59,942 nucleotides of DNA, from positions 1-59,942 of the forward strand of contig JAZRTT010000041.1 in NCBI GenBank assembly GCA_045652125.1, given 5' to 3'. The notes under the pieces were generated by a model, which had not been told where the DNA came from, did not search any database, and worked only from the letters and a program-made list of their open reading frames with translations. The translations under genes and the position numbers were made by a program. How positions within the stretch are numbered: position 1 is the first letter of the stretch; the number at the start of each line of letters is the position of its first letter. This document shows, one piece after another, positions 43,101-51,051 of this stretch. This stretch comes from Avoscillospira sp045652125 (GTDB taxonomy: Bacteria > Bacillota > Clostridia > Oscillospirales > Oscillospiraceae).

Positions 43101-43790
43101 GGTGGTGTGACGGCAGTGGTCGGACCAGTAGGTATCCACCAGGCGAACTTCGGTGATAGTCGGATCCCGTTTTTCATCATCGCGGAAATAGGCCTGCAGG
43201 AACTTGAGGTCGTCCAGATCCATGGCAAGCCCCAGTTCTTCCAGCAGGGCGGAAAGGCCGGCCTCTTCCAGCTTTGTAAAGCCATCAAGGGTACGAACCA
43301 TCTGAGGAACCGTGTGTTCCCGTTCCAGCGTCTCGGGTTTTTCTATGGATGCCTCCCGGCTTTCCACCGGGTTAATGAGGTAGCCTTTGATCTTTTCCAG
43401 ATCTTCGGCAGTCAACTTGCCCTCCAGCAGATAGACCTTGGCATGGCTGACCAAAGGCCGCTCCACACCGGCCATCAACTGGATGCACTGGGCACAGGAA
43501 TCGGCACGCTGATCAAACTGACCGGGCAGCGCTTCCACCGCCAATGTGCTGTGAAAGCTGCGAGGTTCGGGAAAAACCTCATCATAGGTCACATCCACCT
43601 GCGGTTCGGAAAACACCGTGCCCTTGGCTGCTTCATAGACCGCAGGATCGATTTTTTCCACATCATAGCGATTAAGGATGCGAACTCCCTCTAACGCCTC
43701 AATACCCAAAAAGTTTTTCAGATCGTTGCTGAGATTTGCCGCCTCAGGAGAAAGACCGGGGCGTTTTTCCACAAAAATACGATATACCAT
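40113..43790 (-). CDS. purL: Phosphoribosylformylglycinamidine synthase, single-chain PurL with glutaminase domain
   Basis: Converts FGAR to FGAM with ATP and glutamine. At 1225 residues it is the large single-chain form, which fuses the synthase with a C-terminal class I glutamine amidotransferase; PurS/PurQ subunits are therefore not needed. Visible: the ATP/FGAR domain motif KNETHNHPTEIEPFGGAATC, GGRTGRDGIGGATGSS, the second-half GKDSMSG block, and the amidotransferase cysteine in MAGICNGFQAL with the HGEGRF histidine near the C-terminus. Start overlaps the purD stop (TGATG). Confidence 0.95.
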   Translation of the reverse strand: MVYRIFVEKRPGLSPEAANLSNDLKNFLGIEALEGVRILNRYDVEKIDPAVYEAAKGTVFSEPQVDVTYDEVFPEPRSFHSTLAVEALPGQFDQRADSCAQCIQLMAGVERPLVSHAKVYLLEGKLTAEDLEKIKGYLINPVESREASIEKPETLEREHTVPQMVRTLDGFTKLEEAGLSALLEELGLAMDLDDLKFLQAYFRDDEKRDPTITEVRLVDTYWSDHCRHTTFSTHLKDVQIEDEAVKASYEKYLAARVEVYGEEKASKRPQTLMDLATIGTKVLKKRGKLPELDESEEINACSIHVPAQVDGKEQDWLLMFKNETHNHPTEIEPFGGAATCIGGCIRDPLSGRVYVHQAMRVTGGGDPRVSFADTTAGKLPQKKLATTAAAGYSSYGNQIGLATGHVAELYHDGYIAKRLECGAVVGAAPADHVRREVPAAGDVVILLGGRTGRDGIGGATGSSKSHNMKSLTTMASEVQKGNAPEERKIQRLFRDGAVTRLIKRCNDFGAGGVSVAIGELADGLTIDLDAVRKKYDGLDGTELAISESQERMAVVVDPADADAFIAAAEKENLEAYKVAVVTESPRMVMTWQGKTIADLSREFLNTNGAVKTAKVTAAAGKTECVCTDKTLREIASDLKFASRRGLVERFDGSIGAGSVLMPFGGKTQRTPAQAMAALFPVEPGQSTDQASIMAWGCDPDWMTADPYTGAQAGIISSVAKIVAAGADYQKTYLTLQEFFEKLRQEPTRWGKPFMALLGALEAQLGLEAAAIGGKDSMSGSFMDMDVPPTLISFAIAPVKAGEVLSTEFKEAGHPVCLFGTEKLTDYEGHKKAWKDFHKLAQAGKVKAAWAVEAGGVAEAVMKMSFGNGVGFKALGAITNSVTPGMIVAELTEDVDCAKLLGYTTDDGNITFGETVSIEELLDLNDSVLEKVYATKAPAKSKLKTFSYTEGCTAAPAVRCAKPKALIPVFPGTNCEYDTARAVLAAGGDAEILVIRNLTASQVSESAERFAQAIARSQMIVIPGGFSGGDEPDGSGKFITSFFRSPVVREQVTALLEQRDGLMAGICNGFQALIKLGLVPFGKIVDADENCPTLTYNTIGRHQSSIVRTRICTNKSPWLAETQVGQIYSVPISHGEGRFIAPEEVICKLAENGQIATQYVDLSGAPTMDTAFNPNGSLYAIEGITSPDGRVLGKMGHSERIGRYLYKNIPGEFEMGMFRSAVKYFK

Positions 43791-45067
43791 CAGTTGTTCT
43801 CCCTTCCTGCAGCCAGTGCCTTTTGGCCGATGTCCCGGCGGCAGTAGGCATTTTCGAAATGAATCCGGTCTGCCAGATCGTAGGCAGCGGCAATGGCTTC
43901 CGGCAACGTCTCACTTACAGCCACAGCACCCAGTACCCGTCCGCTGTTGGTGACCAGCTTGTCATCCTTTTTTGCAGCACCGGCCACATAAATGGCCTCA
44001 TTTGCCTTGGTTTCCGGCAGTGTCATGGCATAGCCCTTTTCATATGCCTCGGGATAGCCTTTGGAGGCCAAAACCACACAACAGGCATATTTATCTGCAA
44101 ATTTTACTTCCACTTCCGCCAAGGTTCCATTGGCCGTAGCCTGCATAATGGTCAGCAGGTCGCTTTCCAGCAGAGGCAGCACCACCTGCGTCTCCGGATC
44201 GCCGAAGCGGCAGTTATATTCGATGACCTTGGGGCCCTTGGGGGTGAGCATCAGGCCGAAGTACAAACAACCTGTAAAGGGACGGCCTTCTTTTTCCATT
44301 GCCCGAACAGTAGGCAGGAAAATCTCTTTCATGCAGCAGTCTGCGATCTGTTTAGTATAGTAGGGGTTGGGTGCAACCGTTCCCATACCGCCGGTATTGA
44401 GACCTTCATCGTGATCCAAGGCACGCTTGTGATCCATGGAAGAAACCATAGGCACAAGGGTCTTGCCATCGGTAAAGGCCAGAACGGAAACTTCCGGTCC
44501 GGTTAGGAACTCCTCAATGACCACAGTCGTGCCGCTGGCACCGAACTTGCCGCCTGCCATCATATCCGTGACGGCCTGCTTGGCTTCTTCTCTGGTCTGG
44601 GCGATGATGACACCCTTGCCCAGCGCCAGACCATCGGCCTTGACCACCACGGGTATCGGTGCAGTCTCCAGATAGGTCAAAGCCTTGTCCAGTTCTGTAA
44701 AAATCTCATAAGCAGCCGTGGGGATGCCGTATTGTTTCATTAAATTTTTGGAAAAGGCCTTACTGCCCTCAATCATAGCAGCAGCCTTATTGGGGCCAAA
44801 GCAAGGGATTCCGATGGCATTGAGAGCATCTACCGCACCCAAAACCAGAGGATCATCAGGGGCCACCACGGCAAAATCGATTTTGTTTGCCCTGGCAAAT
44901 TCCACCTGTGCCGGAATATCCTTGGCTCCAATATTCACACAGACAGCGTCTTTTTCCATCCCGGCATTGCCGGGAAGGGCGTAGATGACCTCTACCTGCG
45001 GATTTTCCTTGAGTTTTTTTATAATGGTATGTTCACGGCCGCCGCCGCCAATCACCATCAGTTTCAA
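43790..45067 (-). CDS. purD: Phosphoribosylamine-glycine ligase
   Basis: ATP-grasp enzyme joining glycine to phosphoribosylamine to give GAR. The 425 residues show VIGGGGREHTII at the start, VAPDDPLVLGAVDAL, KADGLALGKGVIIA (ATP-grasp lysine), MVSSMDHKRALDHDEGLNTGGMGT and EYNCRFGDPETQVVLP (metal site). The start is TTG at 45067, spaced 6 bases from AGGAGG and overlapping the purN stop codon; translation is thus coupled. ATG at 45058 would drop only three residues. Confidence 0.95.
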   Translation of the reverse strand: MKLMVIGGGGREHTIIKKLKENPQVEVIYALPGNAGMEKDAVCVNIGAKDIPAQVEFARANKIDFAVVAPDDPLVLGAVDALNAIGIPCFGPNKAAAMIEGSKAFSKNLMKQYGIPTAAYEIFTELDKALTYLETAPIPVVVKADGLALGKGVIIAQTREEAKQAVTDMMAGGKFGASGTTVVIEEFLTGPEVSVLAFTDGKTLVPMVSSMDHKRALDHDEGLNTGGMGTVAPNPYYTKQIADCCMKEIFLPTVRAMEKEGRPFTGCLYFGLMLTPKGPKVIEYNCRFGDPETQVVLPLLESDLLTIMQATANGTLAEVEVKFADKYACCVVLASKGYPEAYEKGYAMTLPETKANEAIYVAGAAKKDDKLVTNSGRVLGAVAVSETLPEAIAAAYDLADRIHFENAYCRRDIGQKALAAGRENN

Positions 45068-45663
45068 AGAGATCCCTCCTTTTCGGAAAGCTGCTTTGCC
45101 ACCAGTTCCGCTGCATACGGCAGCAATACCCATTCTGCCTGTTCCATGACCCGCCGCTGGAGCATTTCAGGGGTATCCCCTTCCATGATGTCCACGGCTT
45201 TCTGGGCAACGATTCTGCCTCCGTCCGGCACTTCATTGACAAAATGCACCGTGGCACCGGTGACTCTGACCCCATAACGCAGAGCTTCCTCATGGACACG
45301 AAGGCCGTAATAGCCCTCACCGCAAAAGCTGGGGATCAAGGACGGATGGATATTCAAAATTCGGTCCGGCCAACGGGAGGTAAAATCAGCGGACAAAATC
45401 TTCAAAAATCCTGCCAGCACGATCATTTGGATGTTTCGTTCCTCCAAAGCCGCCTGCAGCTTGGATTCAAAGTCCTTCCCGGTAATGGTCAGATGTTCCA
45501 CACCGAATTGCTCAGCACGGGTCAAAGCATAAGCTCCCTCTTTGTTGGATACCACCAGCACGATCTGCCCATGGGGAATCTTACCGGCGTTCTGGGCATC
45601 CAGAAGTGCCTGCAGATTGGTGCCGCCGCCGGATACCAGAACGGCAATTTTTGTTTTTACCAC
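45064..45663 (-). CDS. purN: Phosphoribosylglycinamide formyltransferase
   Basis: Transfers formyl from 10-formyl-THF to GAR. The 199 residues include the phosphate loop VSGGGTNLQALL (about 10-21), MIVLAGFLKIL, the catalytic block NIHPSLIPSFCG and the signature GVRVTGATVHFVNEVPDGG. It overlaps both purM (7 bases) and purD. Confidence 0.96.
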   Translation of the reverse strand: MVKTKIAVLVSGGGTNLQALLDAQNAGKIPHGQIVLVVSNKEGAYALTRAEQFGVEHLTITGKDFESKLQAALEERNIQMIVLAGFLKILSADFTSRWPDRILNIHPSLIPSFCGEGYYGLRVHEEALRYGVRVTGATVHFVNEVPDGGRIVAQKAVDIMEGDTPEMLQRRVMEQAEWVLLPYAAELVAKQLSEKEGSL

Positions 45664-46703
45664 AGAATCACCTTTTCCTCACCGGTGACGATCTCACCGA
45701 GAACATAGGCATCTTCGCCATTGGCACGGAGAATCTCCAATGCCTGCTGTACCTGCTCCTTGGGCACCACAATGCTCATACCCACACCCATATTATAGGT
45801 GTTGAACATATCATGGCGGGAGATACCGCCTTCTTTGGCGATCAAATCAAAAATAGGCAGGACCTTCACATGGTCATAGGCAATTTTTGCACACAGACCA
45901 TCGGGGATCATGCGGGGAATATTTTCAAAAAAGCCACCGCCGGTAATATGAGAAATTCCTCTTACATCCACCTTATCCAGCAGCGAGAGCACAGCCTTTA
46001 CGTAGATTCGGGTGGGAGTCAGCAGAGTCTCCGCTACGGTCTTTCCGCCCAGTTCTTCCCGGGGGATATAGAGCTTGGGGTCGTTATTGTCAATGTTGAA
46101 CACCTTGCGGCACAGGGAAAAACCGTTGGAGTGGATACCCGTGGAAGGCAGTGCCAAAACCACATCGCCGGCAGTCATCCGGGTATTGTCGATGATTTTT
46201 TTCTTATCCACAATACCAACGGCAAACCCGGCCAGGTCGTAATCCTCCACAGGCATCATGCCGGGATGCTCTGCGGTCTCACCGCCAATAAGGGCAGCAC
46301 CGGACTGGACACACCCCTCTGCTACACCGCCGACGATCTCGGCGATCTTTTCCGGAATGTTCTTGCCGCAGGCAATATAGTCCAGGAAAAACAGCGGTCT
46401 GGCACCGGTACAAATGATATCATTGACGCACATGGCAACCGCGTCAATGCCGATGGTGTCATGCTTGTCCATCAGAATCGCCAGCTTTACCTTCGTCCCG
46501 CAGCCATCGGTACCGGAAACCAACACAGGCTCCTCCATCCCGGCCATGGGCAGGCCGAAGCACCCGCCAAAACCACCCACATCATCCAGGCAGCCCTCAT
46601 TTCTGGTGCGGGAAATATGCTTTTTCATCAGTTCCACCGCTTTGTAACCGGCCGTGATATCCACACCGGCGGCTGCATATGCTTCCGAGTAACTGTTTTT
46701 CAT
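45657..46703 (-). CDS. purM: Phosphoribosylformylglycinamidine cyclo-ligase (AIR synthetase)
   Basis: Closes the imidazole ring from FGAM. The 348-residue protein starts MKNSYSEAYAAAGVDITAGY and shows DGCGTKVKLA, VAMCVNDIICTGARPLFFLDYI and GETAEHPGMM, the PurM/SelD-fold metal and ATP residues. The ATG at 46703 has GAGG 8 bases upstream. It starts 14 bases after the purF stop. Confidence 0.96.
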   Translation of the reverse strand: MKNSYSEAYAAAGVDITAGYKAVELMKKHISRTRNEGCLDDVGGFGGCFGLPMAGMEEPVLVSGTDGCGTKVKLAILMDKHDTIGIDAVAMCVNDIICTGARPLFFLDYIACGKNIPEKIAEIVGGVAEGCVQSGAALIGGETAEHPGMMPVEDYDLAGFAVGIVDKKKIIDNTRMTAGDVVLALPSTGIHSNGFSLCRKVFNIDNNDPKLYIPREELGGKTVAETLLTPTRIYVKAVLSLLDKVDVRGISHITGGGFFENIPRMIPDGLCAKIAYDHVKVLPIFDLIAKEGGISRHDMFNTYNMGVGMSIVVPKEQVQQALEILRANGEDAYVLGEIVTGEEKVILW

Positions 46704-46717
46704 ATCCATTACCTCAT

Positions 46718-48133
46718 TTATTCTTTTCCGTTCCAACAGTAAGTGCAAACCTTCTCCCGGTCCAGACCGATGGCTTCCAGCATGCCGTCCAGAGATTGAT
46801 AACCCAGAGAATCAAAGCCCATCTCTTCACAAATTCGACGGAGCATACATTTCCCCCGCTCCGTTTTGGCATCCCGGTACTCATCGAGATTGGCGATGCC
46901 GGCTTCCCCTTCCAAATCGAGAATCGTCTTTCTTGCAAGGAGCTCCTTCTCCGATTTGCTGCGGGAGAAATTCAAAAATTTACAGGGGTACAAAATGGGG
47001 GGACAGGCAGACCGCATATGTACTTCCTTGGCTCCGCTTTCGTAGAGAAAATCCACAGTCTCCCGAAGCTGCGTTCCCCGGACGATCGAATCGTCAATGA
47101 GCAGCAGTTTCTTATCTTTGATCAACTCCGGCAGCGGAATCTGCTTCATCTTTGCCACCTGTGCACGAACCGCCTGATTGGTCGGCGTAAAAGAGCGGGA
47201 CCAGGTAGGCGTATATTTGACAAACGGGCGGCAAAACGGCTTGTGGCTGTAATTCGCATATCCAATGGCGTGGGGAATCCCGCTGTCCGGCACACCTGCC
47301 ACATAGTCCACATCGGGCATTTCTTCTGCCTCATCCCGGGCCATGATCTCGCCGTTTTTATAGCGCATGACCTCTACATTGATCCCCTCATAGTTGGAGT
47401 TCGGGTAGCCGTAGTAAGCCCACAGAAACGCGCAGATCTTCATTTCTTCACCGGGAGGCGAGAGCTGTTCAAAAGAATCTGCCGTCATGCGGACCACTTC
47501 ACCGGGGCCAAGCTCGTAAAAGTCGTCGTAACCCAGCTTGTGATAGGTAAACGATTCAAATGATACGCAGTAGCCATCTTCATTTTTACCCACCTGCAAC
47601 GGCAGTCTGCCCATTTTATCCCGGGCAGCAATGATGCCGTCAGAGGTCAAAATCAGAATCGTTGCTGTCCCGTCAATAATGTCCTGGGCATATTTGATAC
47701 CCTCCACCAGAGAGTCCTTTTTATTGATCAGGGAGGCCAGAAGCTCCGTCTGGTTGACCTTGCCGGAACTCATAGCCATAAATTGATGGGTGTGGTCGGC
47801 AAAGACTTTCTCCACCAGCGCCTCATCGTTGTGGATGACACCTACCGTACCAATGGCATACATACCCAAATGAGAACGCACCAACAACGGCTGCGGATCC
47901 GTATCGCTGATACAGCCGATTCCGCTGCAGCCTTTGAATTTTCCCAAATCATTTTCAAATTTCGTGCGAAATGCTGTATTTTCTATGCTGTGGATCTGGC
48001 GCTGAAAACCCAGTTCCGAATCATAGATGGCCATACCTCCCCGACGGGTACCGAGATGGGAATGATAGTCCGCGCCGAAGAAGATGTCCAGAACGCAGTC
48101 CCGCTTGGAAACTGCTCCAAAGAAACCACCCAT
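46718..48133 (-). CDS. purF: PurF-like amidophosphoribosyltransferase lacking the glutaminase nucleophile
   Basis: PurF makes phosphoribosylamine from PRPP and glutamine-derived ammonia. The PRTase half is intact: LLLIDDSIVRGTQLRETV is the PRPP loop, with VAGVPDSGIPHAIGYA ahead. Cysteines in LYPCKF and CTYCW match iron-sulfur ligands of B. subtilis PurF. The N-terminal Ntn half begins MGGFFGAVSKRDC, where active enzymes mature to an N-terminal Cys (CGVFG): the catalytic cysteine is Gly. The RYAT and SSDTE glutamine-site motifs of B. subtilis PurF are also absent (IGCISDTD and SSGKVNQTE instead). The enzyme should not hydrolyse glutamine this way, so it may use free ammonia or a partner. Its place between purC and purM supports a purine role. 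Confidence 0.85.
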   Translation of the reverse strand: MGGFFGAVSKRDCVLDIFFGADYHSHLGTRRGGMAIYDSELGFQRQIHSIENTAFRTKFENDLGKFKGCSGIGCISDTDPQPLLVRSHLGMYAIGTVGVIHNDEALVEKVFADHTHQFMAMSSGKVNQTELLASLINKKDSLVEGIKYAQDIIDGTATILILTSDGIIAARDKMGRLPLQVGKNEDGYCVSFESFTYHKLGYDDFYELGPGEVVRMTADSFEQLSPPGEEMKICAFLWAYYGYPNSNYEGINVEVMRYKNGEIMARDEAEEMPDVDYVAGVPDSGIPHAIGYANYSHKPFCRPFVKYTPTWSRSFTPTNQAVRAQVAKMKQIPLPELIKDKKLLLIDDSIVRGTQLRETVDFLYESGAKEVHMRSACPPILYPCKFLNFSRSKSEKELLARKTILDLEGEAGIANLDEYRDAKTERGKCMLRRICEEMGFDSLGYQSLDGMLEAIGLDREKVCTYCWNGKE

Positions 48134-48153
48134 TGTTTACTCCTTATTCATTC

Positions 48154-48840
48154 TTAGGCAAAAAACAGCTCGGACAGGGTCATGGGATCCACATACTCGC
48201 CGTCCTTATATACACGCATATTGCCGGAAGCCACCTCGTCAATGAGCATAACACTGCCATCGGGAGCATAGCCAAACTCGAACTTAATATCATACAGGAC
48301 CATGCCCTTTTCCAGCAAATCATCTGCCACGATCTTGGTGATCTTTTGGGTCATATCCTTAATGTCCTCATACTGTTTGTCGGTCATGACGCCCAACGCG
48401 ACCAATGCATCTTTGATGACCAGAGGATCGCCCTTTTCGTCGTTTTTGAACGTCATTTCCACATAGGAAGGCAGATCGGCACCTTCTGCAATATACTCAC
48501 CGTAACGGCGGATAAAGGAACCTACGGCCTTATTCCGGCAGATGACTTCCAGACCATGTCCGAAAACCTTAGCCGGAAGAACCTCCATGGTGGTATCGGC
48601 CAAATCGGCGGAGACATAGTGCGTCTTGATTCCCGCAGCATTGATTTTTTCAAAGAAATATATGGACATCCGCAGGTTTACATCACCTACACCGTCAATG
48701 GTCAATCCCACCGCGTTTTCACCGGGATCAAACACACCGTCCTTTCCGGTGCAGTCATCTTTGAACTTCAAAAGACAGTTGCCGTTTTCCAGCGCATAAA
48801 CATTCTTGGTCTTGCCGGTGTAGATGAGCTTCTTTTCCAT
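48154..48840 (-). CDS. purC: SAICAR synthetase
   Basis: Condenses CAIR with aspartate. The 228 residues show the family pattern: KLIYTGKTKNVYAL at the N-terminus, VLPAKVFGHGLEVICRNKAVGSF (the LEVIxRxxxxGS signature), LYDIKFEFGYAPDG and MLIDEVASGNMRVYK. It starts 32 bases after purE and ends 20 bases before purF. Confidence 0.96.
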   Translation of the reverse strand: MEKKLIYTGKTKNVYALENGNCLLKFKDDCTGKDGVFDPGENAVGLTIDGVGDVNLRMSIYFFEKINAAGIKTHYVSADLADTTMEVLPAKVFGHGLEVICRNKAVGSFIRRYGEYIAEGADLPSYVEMTFKNDEKGDPLVIKDALVALGVMTDKQYEDIKDMTQKITKIVADDLLEKGMVLYDIKFEFGYAPDGSVMLIDEVASGNMRVYKDGEYVDPMTLSELFFA

Positions 48841-48872
48841 AATCCTATTACCTCCGTCATATTGACAAATTA

Positions 48873-49367
48873 TTAACTGTTAAACTTCGCTTCCAGGGCC
48901 GCATTCTTTTCCAGAACCTTTCGGGAATCCGCATCCCGTTTAGCCTGAAGCTTAGCGGAAAGTGCCGCATCCTCAATGGCTAACATCTGCAAAGACAACA
49001 AGGCGGCATTGACAGCGCCGTCAATGGCCACGGCAGCCACAGGAATCCCTGAGGGCATCTGAACCGTGGAAAGAAGCGCATCAATACCGTCTAAATGATT
49101 GGCAGAAACCGGAATGCCGATGACAGGCAATGTAGTGTTGGCAGCCAACGCCCCTGCCAAATGAGCTGCTTTACCGGCAGCGGCAATGATCACACCTATG
49201 CCGTTTTCTCTGGCATGGAGGGCAAATTCTCTGGACTCTGCAGGGGTTCTGTGAGCAGAATATACATGGACCTCCACCGGCACTTCAAATTCCCTGAGGG
49301 TGTCGATGGCTTTCTGCACCACAGGCAGGTCGCTGTCGCTTCCCATAATGATACCGACTTTTTTCAT
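48873..49367 (-). CDS. purE: N5-CAIR mutase (PurE)
   Basis: Carboxylation step to CAIR. The 164-residue protein opens VGIIMGSDSDLPVV and has HVYSAHRTPAE (catalytic His) and IIAAAGKAAHLAGALAANTTLPVIG. No purK is adjacent; many anaerobes carry the class II PurE that uses CO2 directly, and this cannot be settled by eye. The start is ATG at 49367 with GGAGGT; it is the first gene of the purine operon. Confidence 0.95.
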   Translation of the reverse strand: MKKVGIIMGSDSDLPVVQKAIDTLREFEVPVEVHVYSAHRTPAESREFALHARENGIGVIIAAAGKAAHLAGALAANTTLPVIGIPVSANHLDGIDALLSTVQMPSGIPVAAVAIDGAVNAALLSLQMLAIEDAALSAKLQAKRDADSRKVLEKNAALEAKFNS

Positions 49368-49398
49368 TCCGTACCTCCAAAACGCACGATTCCCATAG

Positions 49399-49475
49399 GT
49401 CGGCTTCCGAAAAAACCGACTTTTTTCGTACTTATTTTCCTCTTCCACTTTACCATAGAACCCCCCTATTCGCAA
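49399..49475 (-). promoter_or_regulatory. Promoter and structured leader of the purine operon
   Basis: On the minus strand TTGCGA (49475-49470), 17-base spacer, TAAAGT (49452-49447). The leader can form either CGAAAAAA/TTTTTTCG (49428-49408) or GTCGG/CCGAC (49420-49399); the two share bases and exclude each other. I see no purine riboswitch core and no clear PurR box. Confidence 0.5.
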
Positions 49476-49585
49476 GGCGCAAGTTCTTAGATTATCCTCT
49501 GTTTTTTCGAATTCCACTTGTGCGTTTTGCACATAGTTTTTCCATTTGTCTGCAGGACGCAGATGGTTGTTTTTCTGCCAAAAAA

Positions 49586-49613
49586 ATCAGCAGCGGAGGT
49601 ACCCGCTGCTGAT
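49586..49613 (-). terminator. Terminator of the algI/algX-like operon
   Basis: On the minus strand ATCAGCAGCGG, 6-base loop, CCGCTGCTGAT, then seven T residues, directly after the stop at 49624. Confidence 0.92.
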
Positions 49614-49623
49614 CGCTCGTTTT

Positions 49624-51036
49624 TTATGGCTGCTCTGTTTTTACCAGATGGTTCAAATACCCTACATAGGTCTCACTGCTGACCATAAAGGGGTAATTAA
49701 TGACCAGCAGATCATCCACGCCTTGCCGGGCAATCAACTCCGTCAGGTCCAGAGACGGCTTTCCTTCCCGGTTAAACTCTCTGGGGTCAATGACAATGAT
49801 CTTGCTGTAATGTCCGGTAAGGAACGGCACAAAGGCATTTCCGTAGGACTCTTTCAGCACCAGACAGACAGGCCCCTCTACCGCTGTTTCCACCACTGCC
49901 GCAGGATGGTCGCCGCCCAGGAAGCACAGATACTTATTGGTCTGCTCCGGTGCAATTCCCTGATACACCACACTAACGGGATAGGCTGTGGAATTTTCCA
50001 GATCAGCATCTGCATAATAGGCCGCATGGGTCTCCACCAAAGGCAGATAGTAAGTCAAGATATCGGGGTTGTTTTTCAGTACATCGCTCTGGGGATACTG
50101 AGACGTCCAGCCGTACATGGAACCCAAAAAGCCTGTGTACTCTCCGGTTTCAAACAGTTCCAGTTCCGCAGGCTCCCAGCCCACAGCCTCGCAATAGGCT
50201 GTATAAGCATAGTAGGCACCCAACTGTGTCCAATGGTGATCTGTGCGGAAATAGATATATTCATCCTTGTGGGCCTTGAGTTTGGAGAACGCATCCACCT
50301 TGACGATATCCTCATCCATGGCACCATAACAAAGTTCGATCATGGCTTTCTGATCGCTGGCGCCTGTGTGCATATCTTTGGGGGAATAAAACTGAGCCGC
50401 ATTGGGAGTCAGCAGAGAAATCACACGAACCCCGTCACCCAGAGCGGTATGGATATTTCCTAATGCCTCGGCATAGGACAAAACAATGGAATCTGTGGCG
50501 TAGGGCACGTCCATAGCCCTGTCTCCCACAATGATCACAGAGCCTGCGGAAGTGTATTCCAGATTTTCCGTATCGTCTACTTCCGATTCTTCCGGTTTCT
50601 CCGATTCTTCCGGTTTCTCCGTTTCTTCCGGAACTGTATCCGGAGCTGTCACATCCGCCGCCGGCACAGTCTCCTCCAAATCAGCAGACGGCGGCGTAGG
50701 CAAAGGTTCTAATGCCTGGCCACCCTGCTCCGCTCCGCCCTGATACTCCAAAACCAGCAGGTTTTCCTCTCCACCGCCGAAGTGATAAAAGCCATTGAGC
50801 TTTTGATTGACTTTCAGCAGCAGTTCCCGACCGGGGAAGGTGTCGGAATAGTAGGTTTCCAACTGGGACAGGTAGGTCCCGTCCAGCAGGGCAGAGGGGG
50901 AAAATTCGGGCAGCGTGGCCAGGTGACGATTTTCTGTTTCGGACGTCGTAGCATCCACATCCACCAGGGACAAAATGCCTACGGCGGCCACCCCCATTAC
51001 CAATAAAAGGAGCAGTATGGTATAGAGTTTTTTCAA
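49624..51036 (-). CDS. DHHW/AlgX-like SGNH-fold protein partner of an MBOAT acyltransferase
   Basis: A 470-residue exported or membrane-anchored protein with an N-terminal helix (about residues 4-24). The DHHW-family core is visible: NRHLATLPEFS near the start, YFRTDHHWTQLGAYYAY (Asp-His pair) and VLKESYGNAFVPFLTGHY with the putative serine nucleophile. Between residues about 105 and 160 lies a Pro/Glu-rich linker with an 18-base coding repeat (EKPEES twice). Such proteins transfer acetyl groups to cell-surface polymers, receiving them from an AlgI-like MBOAT, which is encoded just upstream. The polymer here is unknown. Confidence 0.85.
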   Translation of the reverse strand: MKKLYTILLLLLVMGVAAVGILSLVDVDATTSETENRHLATLPEFSPSALLDGTYLSQLETYYSDTFPGRELLLKVNQKLNGFYHFGGGEENLLVLEYQGGAEQGGQALEPLPTPPSADLEETVPAADVTAPDTVPEETEKPEESEKPEESEVDDTENLEYTSAGSVIIVGDRAMDVPYATDSIVLSYAEALGNIHTALGDGVRVISLLTPNAAQFYSPKDMHTGASDQKAMIELCYGAMDEDIVKVDAFSKLKAHKDEYIYFRTDHHWTQLGAYYAYTAYCEAVGWEPAELELFETGEYTGFLGSMYGWTSQYPQSDVLKNNPDILTYYLPLVETHAAYYADADLENSTAYPVSVVYQGIAPEQTNKYLCFLGGDHPAAVVETAVEGPVCLVLKESYGNAFVPFLTGHYSKIIVIDPREFNREGKPSLDLTELIARQGVDDLLVINYPFMVSSETYVGYLNHLVKTEQP

Positions 51037-51051
51037 AATACTGCCCCCCTG

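Noticed and set aside
41280..43694. An 804-codon open frame on the plus strand across purL
   Set aside because: Antisense shadow of purL, which has complete active-site motifs; no ribosome site and no recognisable domain.
49368..49450. Purine riboswitch ahead of purE
   Set aside because: The paired loops and three-way junction core of the purine aptamer are not present in the 80-base leader.
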